NCBI GenBank assembly: GCA_020426325.1
Contig: JAGQQG010000003.1
Location: forward strand, 1 to 64,000
Reading direction: 5' to 3'
Source of the DNA: Planctomycetaceae bacterium
GTDB lineage: Bacteria > Planctomycetota > Planctomycetia > Planctomycetales > Planctomycetaceae
DNA length: 64,000 bases
The notes under the pieces were generated by a model that worked only from the letters and a program-made list of their open reading frames with translations, did not search any database and was not told the origin of the DNA. This document shows positions 30,942-39,977 of the stretch, piece after piece. The position numbers were made by a program, and so were the translations under genes. Numbering within the stretch: the first letter of the stretch is position 1; each line of letters opens with the position of its first letter.

Positions 30942-33900
30942 ATGATCTCTTACCTTTCGCGATCTCTCATCGACAGCGTTTCACCTTCACGACACGGAAG
31001 CCCAGTGCATACGTCGCAGCTATTGCGCTCAACCCGGTTCTGGCTGGCCGCATTCGGCCTGCTTACGGTGATCGCAGTCTGTATTGCGGTCCCGCTTCGA
31101 GCGGCTGAGTTCGACGTCTACTCACTACAGCATGCGTCTCCCAACGAGGCACGCCGCATGTTGAAGGACTTGGCCGATGATCGCGCAGATCAACTGCACA
31201 TTGTGGTCGACTCGCAGACAAACGAACTCATGGTTCGTGGTCCACAGGAATTGAGAGATCTTGCGCGAGAGTTCCTCGACGAATTCGATCGACCAGCGAT
31301 TCCTCAGACGGCACCACCAACAGACGCATCAGTCCTGCAGGACGAAGTCCGGAGTTATCGCATTCCAGCGGGCAGTAGTAACGAGATCCTTCAGCGGTTG
31401 AAGCAGACGCTTCCCCGCAATGCCCGCATCTCCACCGACACCACCGGTTCGCGACTGATCGTTGTGGCCAGCCCGGCGATTCACGATCAAGTCACATTGC
31501 AACTTGAGAGTATCGAGCGTACAGCTGATAGCAACGAACCAATCTCGCGCCGTCATGTGCTGGAACAGGATCTGAGAACGACCTCGACTTTCTCTCGGCA
31601 GGCAACTGGGGACGACGTTCCCTTCATGCGTCTTGATGATGTTCGGCCTCAAGAGTCCATTACTCCGGTCAATAACACGCAACGTGTCCATGAGTACCGG
31701 TTTCACGTTCGACCTCTTCAGGACGTTCGCCGCATCATCGAACAGCTGTTGTCTGATCGCCTGGAGCCGTTTGGTTCATCGGGCTTCATTTACGTCACTC
31801 CGGATGATCGGCGAGTTGTGGTGCAGTTTGACGCCTCGCAGAGCATGTGTGTGCTGTCGGGACCGGACTCTCTGGTCACTCAATTCACAAATCTGCTGAC
31901 ATCGCTCGACGCTTCTCAACCAGAAGCGGGTGAAAAACTCCGTATGATTCCGGTCCGAAACGTCGAACCGGCCAAGCTCGAACGGGCGATTAACCTCTGG
32001 CGCAGCAGATCGTCTGGAGGCTCAGCTCAGAAGATGGACCCCCACAGTGCCATCACTCGGAAACAATCGGGCATCCAGCAGACCGCCTTTCAACAATCAG
32101 CACCCGGTGGTCAGGGGAACGTTGAAATTGTCCCTGCCGATCCGCTCGACCCGGACTCGTTGCGTCGACCAACGTCGGATGTCGAGATTCAGTCGCTGCC
32201 AGATCTGGATGTCATCATACTGCGTGGCCGCGACGCGGACATTGAAGAGCTGACACGGATCATCAATGAGATCGAACGCATCAGTGCGGAAACGACGCCC
32301 GAGATTGAGTTGTATCATTTGCAGCACGTTCGCGGAGAAAGCCTGAATGTCCTCGTCAGTCAGGTCATTCAGGACTTGACCGGTGCCATGCAGGGACGTG
32401 TCAGTATCACACCGCTCGTCAGGCCGAACGCCCTGTTGATCATCGGCTGGGGTGAAGCCGTGGAGGCGGTGAAGAAGCTCGTCGCAGAACTGGATCAACC
32501 CGTAGATGCCAACGCACAGATGAGAGTCTTTCCGTTGAAGAACGCACCTGCTCAACAGGTCCAGTCGACGATTCGCCAGTTCTATTCCGGACGACAGGGG
32601 CTCGCACCTCAAATTGAAATTACTGCTGATACCCGCACGAACTCAGTCATTGTCAACGCTTCTCCTCGCGACATGCTCGAGTTGGAAGTGCTCATTCAGC
32701 GGCTCGACGCGGGTGAATCGCAGACAGTGAATGAGGTCCGCACAATTCGCCTGCAGAACTCACTCGCAAACGACATCGCACAGACGTTGCAGGCAGCCAT
32801 CGTCGCGGCTCAAGGAGGGGGGACGGAACCATCAGCTGTGCTTGAGATGCTGCTCGTCGACCCCGAAGGCGAGCGTGTCGTCAAGTCCGGCCTGCTCAAC
32901 AACCTCCGGATTACACCTGATCCAAGGACAAACTCGCTGATTGTCACAGGGCCGCGTGAGAGTATGGATCTCATCGAGACTCTCATCCGGCAGCTTGACG
33001 AAAATCCGGCGTCGAGTGCACAGATCAAGGTCTTCCAGATCATTAACAGCGATGCAACCGAAACGGTGCAGATGTTACGCACGCTGTTTCCCGGACAGGC
33101 GGCAACCTCGAATGTGCCTCAACTCCCCACAGCCGAGGGGGAAGGCACGCTCGTCCCCGTTCGCTTTTCGGTCGACATCCGCACCAACAGCATCATCGCT
33201 ACGGGATCATCCGGCGACCTGCGAATTATCGAGGCACTCATTTCACGACTCGATTCAGAAGAAGCTCAGCAACGCGTCAACGAGGTGTACAGACTGCGGA
33301 ATTCACCGGCGACCTATGTTGCAGCTGCTGTGAATGACTTCCTTCGTAACGAACAGAACGTGCAGTCAGCCCTTCCTGGCCGACAAAACCCCTTCCAGAA
33401 AATCGAAACGGAAGTGGTCGTCGTCGCGGAAGAGGTGACCAATTCGTTGATCATCAGCGCGTCTCCAAGGTACTTCGATGAGATCTTCCGGCTGGTCAAA
33501 GAGTTGGATGAGCAGCCACCGCAGGTCCTGATTCAAGTCATCCTCGCGGAGGTGGAACTCGACAACGTCCATGAACTGGGTATCGAGTTGGGCCTGCAGG
33601 ACTCGGTCCTGTTCGACCGCAGCTTGTTGGGCGACCTAGTCACGACCACGATGTCGAGTGCCCTGTCGACACCTGCAGGTGTCGTCACGACGACCGATCA
33701 GGTCATCCAGGCGGCCTCGAATACTCCCGGTTTCAATTTCAACAACTTTCCGCTGGGCAACAGTGGGAGTGATGCCGCACTCGCATCGAGTGGAACTGTC
33801 GGAGGGCAATCCCTGTCGCACTTCGGCGTGGGCAGAACAAACACCGAACTCGGTTACGGAGGGCTCGTCCTCTCAGCATCCAGTGAGAATGTCAGTGTCC

Positions 33901-34913
33901 TCATTCGGGCCCTTGAACAGACTCGTAACGTCGAGATCCTGAGCAGACCACAGGTTATGACGCTCGACAATCAGCCCGCATTCATCCAGGTGGGAGAACG
34001 CGTGCCTCGCGTGACGGCCACCAGCATCACTCAAGTGGGACAGGTAAATACGGTCGAACTCGAAGATGTGGGACTCATTCTCGATGTCACACCACGCATC
34101 AGTCCGGAGGGCATGGTGGTGATGAACGTCAACGCCATCAAATCCGCATTGGGACCAATCGCAGACGGCATCCCCGTCTCCTTCTCTGCCGATGGGACTG
34201 TCATCAGATCACCCCGCATCAAGATCACGGCTGCCGAAACCACCGTGAGTTCCGCCAGTGGACAGACGATCGTCATCGGCGGACTCATTACCAAGGACAA
34301 CACGTCAATCAATCGCAAGGTACCGTGGCTCGGGGATATTCCGATTCTGGGACATCTGTTCCGGTATGACACGCAACTTCACAACCGCAAAGAGCTGCTG
34401 ATCATCCTCACACCACACGTGATCCGCAGCCGGGATGAAGCGGAGTATCAGAAGCAGCTGGAGATGGCTCGCATGTCGTGGTGCTCGGCCGACTTCTTCG
34501 ATCTCTATGCACCGGCTACACCTCCCATGTTGCATGGGATGACAGATGAAGAAGGGATTCCCGTCATTTTCCCGGACCAGACTCCGGGCGTCGAATGGGA
34601 TCTTGCCCCCACCTACGGCGAAGGGCCAATGCCAATTCCTGAGGAAGGGTATGGCGAACGACTGCCAACTCCCATGAACGCACCACCGGCACTTCAGCCG
34701 GATGCGCCGGAAGAACCTTTCTTTCAGCTCGATCCCCAGACTCCCGATGGTGCCGGACAGAAGCCCAACCTGGAAGCCGAGCCAATCCAGTCTATTCAAC
34801 AGATGAACCACCAACGTCTCGCACCAATCAGTCAGTCATCGACAAAGACCGAGCAGTCATCTCCTCGTCGCATCTGGCCTTTTGGCCGTCGTACTGAATC
34901 ATCGACTCCATGA
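30942..34913 (+). CDS. gspD: Type II secretion secretin with nine N-modules
   Basis: 1323 residues. Forms the outer-membrane pore. A long basic N-region precedes a signal-anchor segment at ~33-53. Nine secretin-N modules follow (FDVYSLQHASPNEAR first, NEVYRLRNSPATYVA last); standard GspD has three or four. The secretin domain starts at VLIQVILAEVELDNVHELG and carries SRPQVMTLDNQPAFIQVGERVP, VGLILDVTPRISPEG, GQTIVIGGLI and VPWLGDIPILGHLFR. A Pro-rich tail of about 130 residues follows ELLIILTPHVI. Its N-modules are the same type as those of the giant protein at 13062. Confidence 0.94.
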   Translation: MISYLSRSLIDSVSPSRHGSPVHTSQLLRSTRFWLAAFGLLTVIAVCIAVPLRAAEFDVYSLQHASPNEARRMLKDLADDRADQLHIVVDSQTNELMVRGPQELRDLAREFLDEFDRPAIPQTAPPTDASVLQDEVRSYRIPAGSSNEILQRLKQTLPRNARISTDTTGSRLIVVASPAIHDQVTLQLESIERTADSNEPISRRHVLEQDLRTTSTFSRQATGDDVPFMRLDDVRPQESITPVNNTQRVHEYRFHVRPLQDVRRIIEQLLSDRLEPFGSSGFIYVTPDDRRVVVQFDASQSMCVLSGPDSLVTQFTNLLTSLDASQPEAGEKLRMIPVRNVEPAKLERAINLWRSRSSGGSAQKMDPHSAITRKQSGIQQTAFQQSAPGGQGNVEIVPADPLDPDSLRRPTSDVEIQSLPDLDVIILRGRDADIEELTRIINEIERISAETTPEIELYHLQHVRGESLNVLVSQVIQDLTGAMQGRVSITPLVRPNALLIIGWGEAVEAVKKLVAELDQPVDANAQMRVFPLKNAPAQQVQSTIRQFYSGRQGLAPQIEITADTRTNSVIVNASPRDMLELEVLIQRLDAGESQTVNEVRTIRLQNSLANDIAQTLQAAIVAAQGGGTEPSAVLEMLLVDPEGERVVKSGLLNNLRITPDPRTNSLIVTGPRESMDLIETLIRQLDENPASSAQIKVFQIINSDATETVQMLRTLFPGQAATSNVPQLPTAEGEGTLVPVRFSVDIRTNSIIATGSSGDLRIIEALISRLDSEEAQQRVNEVYRLRNSPATYVAAAVNDFLRNEQNVQSALPGRQNPFQKIETEVVVVAEEVTNSLIISASPRYFDEIFRLVKELDEQPPQVLIQVILAEVELDNVHELGIELGLQDSVLFDRSLLGDLVTTTMSSALSTPAGVVTTTDQVIQAASNTPGFNFNNFPLGNSGSDAALASSGTVGGQSLSHFGVGRTNTELGYGGLVLSASSENVSVLIRALEQTRNVEILSRPQVMTLDNQPAFIQVGERVPRVTATSITQVGQVNTVELEDVGLILDVTPRISPEGMVVMNVNAIKSALGPIADGIPVSFSADGTVIRSPRIKITAAETTVSSASGQTIVIGGLITKDNTSINRKVPWLGDIPILGHLFRYDTQLHNRKELLIILTPHVIRSRDEAEYQKQLEMARMSWCSADFFDLYAPATPPMLHGMTDEEGIPVIFPDQTPGVEWDLAPTYGEGPMPIPEEGYGERLPTPMNAPPALQPDAPEEPFFQLDPQTPDGAGQKPNLEAEPIQSIQQMNHQRLAPISQSSTKTEQSSPRRIWPFGRRTESSTP

Positions 34914-36085
34914 GTGACATCAACTTCCAATCGGTCGATCACCTGTGCTGGCGAACGCGTCGACATCACGTGTTCCGCCGTGCTGGCATCTGCGCTGCCT
35001 TCCTACTACTGGCCTTGTGCTCAGGGTGTACCCAGCTCTCATTAAAAACTCCTAAAATCACGTTCGAGGGAGATGACGACCCCAAGACTCCGACACGCAT
35101 GATCCCTGTCTGGACGGACACGACGCTCACACGAGCCGGCAAACCGGGCGTGCGTGGGTTCGGAGGGCGCCTGCTGTTTTACGAAACAAGCGATGGTCAA
35201 TCTGTGCGAGTGGATGGATCAGTCGTCGTGTATGCCTGGGATGACACGAACACCAGCAGCCTCGACCGTGTCCCCGATCGCAAATACGTCATCACCGCCG
35301 AGGAACTACCCCGTCATTTCAGCGACTCAGGAGCTGGGCCATCCTACAGCATCTGGGTTCCCTGGGATGAGATCGGAGGCGAACACCGGAAGATCACGCT
35401 CGTCACCCGCTTCATCGGCCGAAACGGAGCCGAGCTGACCGCACCTCCGTCACCAACCATTCTGCCAGGACCGGACGACAAGACCCGCCTGCTGGAAGCG
35501 AGCATGCTCGTCGAACGAGAGCGTCGAGCAGCCGGTGTGACGGATTCCCCATCGACATTCAGTGAAGGCACGATATCCCACAAGACAGGCATCCAGCAGG
35601 CCAGTTGGCAGACGGAAGCGACAGCACCTGCCAGAGTTCAGAATGGGACACCGGAACGGATGGAGACGACGACCATCAACGTCCCATCGGACTTTGCTGA
35701 ACGCCACTTGAATGTTGAGCAAAGTTCACTCGATCTGAATTCAGTCGCGTCTCGACCGAATTTCTACACGACGATCAATCGTGCTCAGCCGTACGCCGCA
35801 TCCAATCCCGATGCAGGCGCAATCGACATGACATCGGATGTCACTCCTGCGACGTATTCGACGGAATCTCCACCGTCAGCTGATTTTCCACATGATCAAT
35901 CCCCGGCTCAAACGAGGCCACCAGTTCTGCACGGTTCCGATCGCTTGCGGAGGCAACAAAGCCACGCAACGTGGCGGTCCGATTCACGACGGTCACCTCA
36001 ATGGGAGCGCGCGAGCCGGTATCCAACGTTTTCTCAAGGGATTCCTGAACCCGCTGGGCCGGATCAACCAACAGCGGTGCGGTGA
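34910..36085 (+). CDS. T2SS-locus lipoprotein with 3' end antisense to a BON gene
   Basis: 391 residues as read. A basic N-region, a hydrophobic segment and LCSGC (Cys40) form a lipoprotein signal. Residues ~50-190 are a conserved-looking beta domain (IPVWTDTTLTRAGKPGVRGFGGRLLFYE, VDGSVVVYAWDD, SIWVPWDEIGGEHRKITLVTRFIG). I do not recognise it beyond a planctomycete secretion-locus lipoprotein. The rest is Ser/Thr/Pro-rich. The start overlaps the gspD stop by four bases. From residue 311 the frame runs antisense through the BON domain of the next gene; this tail (rich in Arg, Ser, Gln, Pro) looks like read-through sequence. Confidence 0.75.
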   Translation: MSDINFQSVDHLCWRTRRHHVFRRAGICAAFLLLALCSGCTQLSLKTPKITFEGDDDPKTPTRMIPVWTDTTLTRAGKPGVRGFGGRLLFYETSDGQSVRVDGSVVVYAWDDTNTSSLDRVPDRKYVITAEELPRHFSDSGAGPSYSIWVPWDEIGGEHRKITLVTRFIGRNGAELTAPPSPTILPGPDDKTRLLEASMLVERERRAAGVTDSPSTFSEGTISHKTGIQQASWQTEATAPARVQNGTPERMETTTINVPSDFAERHLNVEQSSLDLNSVASRPNFYTTINRAQPYAASNPDAGAIDMTSDVTPATYSTESPPSADFPHDQSPAQTRPPVLHGSDRLRRQQSHATWRSDSRRSPQWERASRYPTFSQGIPEPAGPDQPTAVR

Positions 36086-36545
36086 CATCGCGAGACTGCT
36101 GAAATGACATCGCCCTTCCCTGCAGAGATCGTTCGATGCCATCACGGGTTTCAGTCGATCTCGACGGGGCAATTGGTTCAAAGGCAATCGTGAGTCGGGG
36201 CGAATAGATGCCGGCCGATGTGCGAATCGCCACTGCCTCATTGACATTCTCAATGAACTCTTCCTGAAGCCCTTCCGTCGCTGCGACGACCGGAACCGGC
36301 GTGATCGACTCTGAAACACCGATGAAACCTGTCTGATCAGTCGGATCAGCACCGACGAATGCACCTGTTCCGCGACTTGACGGAATGCCCAGGTCTGCTC
36401 CAAACAGCGACGAGTTCCCGGTCGAACTGCGTCGATCAGCCAGACTCAACTTGCGATGTTCATTCGGACCAAACAGCTGTGCCTGAAGCGTCGCTGACGA
36501 TGGCACACACACGATCAAGAACAGTAACAAGACGCGAAACTTCAT
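35841..36545 (-). CDS. Secreted BON-domain protein
   Basis: 234 residues. A signal peptide (1-22, ending ATLQA) precedes a low-complexity middle and a C-terminal BON domain at ~165-230: QRVQESLEKTLDTGSRAPIEV, VVNRTATLRGFVASASDRNRAELVAS, GIDHVENQLTVE. BON domains bind membranes or other envelope components and occur in secretin partners and osmotic-shock proteins. The last 245 bases overlap the lipoprotein gene at 34910 tail to tail. The BON domain is the better-supported reading in the overlap. A role with the adjacent T2SS is inference. Confidence 0.83.
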   Translation of the reverse strand: MKFRVLLLFLIVCVPSSATLQAQLFGPNEHRKLSLADRRSSTGNSSLFGADLGIPSSRGTGAFVGADPTDQTGFIGVSESITPVPVVAATEGLQEEFIENVNEAVAIRTSAGIYSPRLTIAFEPIAPSRSTETRDGIERSLQGRAMSFQQSRDVTAPLLVDPAQRVQESLEKTLDTGSRAPIEVTVVNRTATLRGFVASASDRNRAELVASFEPGIDHVENQLTVEIPSNTSQE

Positions 36546-36673
36546 GACTCAACTCTCTGGATGAACATTCCCTGTCTGTCAAATCGGACGTCGGAGACCG
36601 GCGATTCCATCATACCCAAAACACGACCGAATGTACGGCGGGGCTCAGCGCGAGCAACGGCGCCTCTGACGAT

Positions 36674-37297
36674 TCATCCGGTTGCACGGCTTAGAACAGC
36701 GACGAGTTGTGGAATGAGACGCTCGAATGCGCGAGCCCGATGGCTGAGTTGCTGCTTGACCAGCGGGCTTAACTCGCCAAAGGTGCGATGGTACTCCGGG
36801 ATCTCAAAATAGGGGTCGTAGCCGAATCCGTTGGTCCCTCGTGCTTCGGTCGTGATGCGACCTCGGCAGGTCGCTTCGACACTCAGTCGCACGTTCCCCT
36901 CGGGATCGGAGACGGCCACGTGACAGACGTACCCCGCGCCCCGTTTGTTCGTGGGGACGCCGTTTAGCTCAGCCATCAACTTCAGGTTGTTCGAGTCGTC
37001 AGTCGCACCTTCACCGCTGTACCGTGCTGAGTACACGCCCGGGGCTCCTTTGAGCGCGTCGACACGCAGACCGCTGTCCTCACCGATGGCCCACATGCCA
37101 AGGTGCCTGGCGGTTTGCGTCGCTTTCTTCGCTGCGTTAGCTGCGAAAGTGTCGCCGTCCTCGATCACGTCCGGCACATTCTCAAACTCCGCGACGCTCT
37201 TGAGGTCGATGTGATACGGCGCGAGCAGGTCGCGAATCTCCCCACTCTTTTTGACGTTGCGGCTGGCAAGAACAACAATGGGAAGCGGGTCTGGCAT
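36674..37297 (-). CDS. rdgB: XTP/dITP diphosphatase (HAM1/RdgB)
   Basis: 207 residues. Hydrolyses non-canonical purine triphosphates (ITP, XTP, dITP) to monophosphates, keeping them out of nucleic acids. Family motifs: VVLASRNVKKSGEI (substrate site), EDSGLRVDALKGAPGVYSARYSG, and GFGYDPYFEIPE with TFGELSP and SHRARA near the C-terminus. Length is typical. The start ATG at 37297 lies next to a short repeat at 37306-37368. Confidence 0.95.
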   Translation of the reverse strand: MPDPLPIVVLASRNVKKSGEIRDLLAPYHIDLKSVAEFENVPDVIEDGDTFAANAAKKATQTARHLGMWAIGEDSGLRVDALKGAPGVYSARYSGEGATDDSNNLKLMAELNGVPTNKRGAGYVCHVAVSDPEGNVRLSVEATCRGRITTEARGTNGFGYDPYFEIPEYHRTFGELSPLVKQQLSHRARAFERLIPQLVAVLSRATG

Positions 37298-37305
37298 GGA
37301 TGATC

Positions 37306-37368
37306 AAGTTTGTAGCTGAATTCAGCCTAACAAGTTCGTAGCTGGATTCGCCAGAATTCAGCCTAACA
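37306..37368. repeat. Direct/inverted short repeat upstream of rdgB
   Basis: Two copies of AAGTT(T/C)GTAGCTG(A/G)ATTC...CAGCCTAACA at 37306-37332 and 37332-37368. The second contains GATTCGCCAGAATTC, which is nearly palindromic. It fills half of the gap between rdgB and the YHYH gene. Confidence 0.6.
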
Positions 37369-37420
37369 GGATTGGGTGTCGTGCTGTCTGAACTCTTGCG
37401 AGTTCAGCAACGGCTGTTTG

Positions 37421-38347
37421 TCAACGGGGACGTGGAGGCGGCGGACGTCGCTGAGGCGGGAAGGGCGGTCGTCCGCCGAGACCTCGGCCGCCCGGGGGCG
37501 GCCCTTTCCGCTCGAAACTCTCGTCCGGCGTGCCTCGAAATGCACGGGGAATGAATGGGAATGTATCAGTCAGCACATAATAGTAAGTGCCTCCGGGAGA
37601 TTCAGGTGTCACGCCAAATCGACCATTGCACTCATCCAGATCCCCCAGCTCTTCGATGTACTCCCAGTCCTGAACGAATGAGCCGTCGTACTTGCCGCCC
37701 GGACCGCCCGGCCGCGTCCCTCGCTTGATCTGGTAGCTCGACGTCATCGGCTTCAGGCCACTCTCCGGATCGTCCGCATCGACGTAGGCATTCGGCGCGT
37801 AGATCGGAAATCCGTCTGCCGCCCATCCCAGCAACAGCATGTCGTCCTCGTTCCCGCCGAGCTTCTCAATCAGCTTTGTGGGAATGCCGTGATAGTGATA
37901 TGCACCGGTTGGCTGGACATGAGCATGATTCACATCCATCCCCAAGTCGACGGCTCCGGAGAGTGCCTCGTATTGCCACCCCGAACGCGGGTCACGCCGC
38001 CAGAACTCAGCCGCTCCCGGATCGAACACGACACCATTCACTGCGACGCCGAACGGCTGCAAACCGAAAGGCGTGATCTTCTCCGCCACCTCCGGATTGG
38101 CGGGAACTCGATAGCGATACCGCTGTGGACTGATACGGTTCGGGTTCCGTCGATTCGGGAACTGCCCGTGCTCATGATCGGGCAGCCCGTTCGCTTCGAT
38201 AATGCGGTCATTCCCCTCGACTCGAATCGTCACCTGACTGTCATTTGCCGCGCCACCCTCTCCTCCTGGATGGGGTCCCTCATGGGCAACCAACATTGAC
38301 GTCACAGCGAACATGTTGATCGCGATGACAATGGAACGGCTGCACAT
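37421..38347 (-). CDS. Secreted YHYH-domain protein
   Basis: 308 residues from ATG 38347, preceded by GAGG; the frame stays open to 38608, but the added N-terminus would translate palindrome-derived sequence. A signal peptide (MCSRSIVIAINMFAVTSMLVA) precedes the domain named after its YHYH motif, seen in GAYHYHGIPTKLIEKLG. Flanking conserved features are DVNHAHVQPTG, LLLGWAADGFPIYA and DLDECNGRFGVTPE. The tail is Pro/Arg/Gly-rich. The YHYH domain has no established biochemical function; the clustered His suggest metal binding, which is inference. Confidence 0.9.
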   Translation of the reverse strand: MCSRSIVIAINMFAVTSMLVAHEGPHPGGEGGAANDSQVTIRVEGNDRIIEANGLPDHEHGQFPNRRNPNRISPQRYRYRVPANPEVAEKITPFGLQPFGVAVNGVVFDPGAAEFWRRDPRSGWQYEALSGAVDLGMDVNHAHVQPTGAYHYHGIPTKLIEKLGGNEDDMLLLGWAADGFPIYAPNAYVDADDPESGLKPMTSSYQIKRGTRPGGPGGKYDGSFVQDWEYIEELGDLDECNGRFGVTPESPGGTYYYVLTDTFPFIPRAFRGTPDESFERKGPPPGGRGLGGRPPFPPQRRPPPPRPR

Positions 38348-38472
38348 GATATAAAACCTCACAAAGAATGATCGGCGGTAGAGCAACAACGGACTTACCG
38401 TGAAGTGTTCCGCAAATTCAACAGGTTCGCAGGAAGATCGCCGACATTGATCTCGAATGCGAGCTTTATCAG

Positions 38473-38499
38473 ACAGGGGACTGACGTCCCCCGCTCGCC
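38473..38499. repeat. Half-copy of element B between YHYH and SUI1 genes
   Basis: 27 bases exactly complementary to 7671-7697 in ileS (ACAGGGGACTGACG...CCCGCTCGCC). It has only one arm, so it is a solo half-element next to the 3' end of the SUI1/YciH gene. Confidence 0.85.
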
Positions 38500-38502
38500 G
38501 AG

Positions 38503-38841
38503 CTATCGAATTCGATAGCCGATCTGTCTCAGCGCCTCGCGAACGCGGTCCGCTTGATCGCCCTGAATCTCGATCTCGCCGTCCTTGAGAGTGCCCCCCG
38601 CTCCGCACTGCGATTTGAGTTTCGTCAACAACTCCGCGAGGTTTGATTCATCAGGCGAGAGGCCACGCACGACGGTCACTTGCTTGCCCCGCTTGCGCTT
38701 CTCGACCGCGATGCGAGCCGTCTGCTTCTCCGGCGCCAGCCGCGCCTTCTCCGGCGGCGGACAGGTGCACTCTGCCTCCAACTCCCCACACACCTCACAA
38801 CGCGGCGGACGATCGAACTCGGTGCCTTCAAAGAGTCTCAT
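38503..38841 (-). CDS. yciH: SUI1/YciH translation-initiation-factor-like protein
   Basis: 112 residues. The C-terminal half is a SUI1/eIF1-like domain: [43 protein letters not shown]. The N-terminus has [15 protein letters not shown], a possible zinc-binding cluster often present in bacterial YciH forms. It probably binds the small ribosomal subunit and influences start-codon fidelity, as eIF1 does; this role is weakly defined in bacteria. The repeat at 38473 begins just past its stop. Confidence 0.92.
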   Translation of the reverse strand: MRLFEGTEFDRPPRCEVCGELEAECTCPPPEKARLAPEKQTARIAVEKRKRGKQVTVVRGLSPDESNLAELLTKLKSQCGAGGTLKDGEIEIQGDQADRVREALRQIGYRIR

Positions 38842-38869
38842 GGTGTCTCATCGATCTCGTATCACTCAA

Positions 38870-39011
38870 TCCCTCGTTCCCAAACTCCAGTTTGGAAACG
38901 TCTAGACGAGAAACTCTGTTTCTCGTCAACAGAAGTGTATCGTACCCGTACGAGATGCGAAGCAGAGGTTCGATGCCCCTTGTTACCAAACTGGAGTTTG
39001 GGAACAAGGGA
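38870..39011. repeat. Composite palindromic element F
   Basis: Outer arms 38870-38900 and 38977-39011 both contain the self-complementary core CCAAACT(C/G)(C/G)AGTTTGG. An inner hairpin, GACGAGAAAC-TCT-GTTTCTCGTC at 38905-38927, has a perfect 10-bp stem. In one frame it reads VPKLQFGN, a string I recall as common in planctomycete repeat-derived open frames. It separates the SUI1 gene from the hydrolase. Confidence 0.8.
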
Positions 39012-39027
39012 ATCATGGGGCACCCCG

Positions 39028-39828
39028 TCACAGTGATGACAGAAACTCTTCAATCGCTGCGTTGACGGCCTCCGGTTCCTCGACGGATGAGGTGTGGCCG
39101 GCGCCGGGGATGATTTTGAGTTGAGAGCCGGCGATGCGGGCGTGCATGCGTTCGGACTTGGCGGGGACAGTGGCGAGGTCCTGATCGCCGACGAGGATCA
39201 GTGTCGGCGTTGTGATCTTATCCAGATCGTCGTACACGCCCTGACGGTCGATGACGCCGTTGGTCGCGCGGCTGATCCCCACCTTGTGGTTTGAGATGGC
39301 CCGCTGTCGCCACAGTTTCCGTTCGTCGGCTCGATCCGGATCGGTGAGGAACTTCTGGCCGAACATAATCTTCTCAACCTTGCCAGCGACCAGCCCCATG
39401 CCGATCCAGCGGGAGATGAAGTTTAGCAGCCGATACTTCCCGACGTTCTCCTGCGGCTCCGGGTCAGCGGTCGTCTCGACGAGGATGAGTGACCGCAGCA
39501 GTTCCGGACGGCGAAGGGCCAGCCTCATGCCGATGAAGCCCCCCATCGACAGGCCGAGAAAGTGACAAGGCGAAGCGTTCAGTCCTTCAATCAGTGCAGC
39601 GGCATCTTCGCAGAGCGTGTCCATATCGTAGCCGTCCTGCGTGACCTCGCTTTGCCCCTGCCCACGAAAGTCGAACGTGATGCAGCGATAGCGATCCTTG
39701 AGAGCAGCGACCTGTTTCTCAAACATCAGGCCGCTCCAGAGCAGTCCATGAGCGAACACGATCGTCTCCGCACCGCTGCCGTGTTCCTCGTAGTACAACT
39801 CGGCTCCGTTGACTTTCAACACAGGCAT
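39028..39828 (-). CDS. Alpha/beta hydrolase
   Basis: 266 residues from ATG 39828, which follows GGAG; the frame opens 48 bases earlier. A soluble cytoplasmic enzyme with the fold marks VFAHGLLWSG (oxyanion), FDFRGQGQS, nucleophile Ser in GLSMGGFIG, acid Asp in LVGDQDLATVP and His in GAGHTSSVEEPEAV. It resembles 3-oxoadipate enol-lactonase-like or lipase-like members; the substrate cannot be inferred. Confidence 0.88.
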   Translation of the reverse strand: MPVLKVNGAELYYEEHGSGAETIVFAHGLLWSGLMFEKQVAALKDRYRCITFDFRGQGQSEVTQDGYDMDTLCEDAAALIEGLNASPCHFLGLSMGGFIGMRLALRRPELLRSLILVETTADPEPQENVGKYRLLNFISRWIGMGLVAGKVEKIMFGQKFLTDPDRADERKLWRQRAISNHKVGISRATNGVIDRQGVYDDLDKITTPTLILVGDQDLATVPAKSERMHARIAGSQLKIIPGAGHTSSVEEPEAVNAAIEEFLSSL

Positions 39829-39977
39829 GACGACTCCGAAAATCTCTGAAAGGACGCCTGACGATGTCATAATCACCCTGAGGAGTCCAGTCGCCCCTTG
39901 ATTGTGTGCGACTTGATCCGCGTCTCATTCTGGCCGATGATGCGGACGTGAACTGCCTTTTCAATTGGGGTGAACTC

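Noticed and set aside
38503-38608. N-terminal extension of the YHYH gene up to 38608
   Set aside because: The extension would overlap the SUI1 gene and translate the element-B half-copy; ATG 38347 has an SD and a signal peptide.
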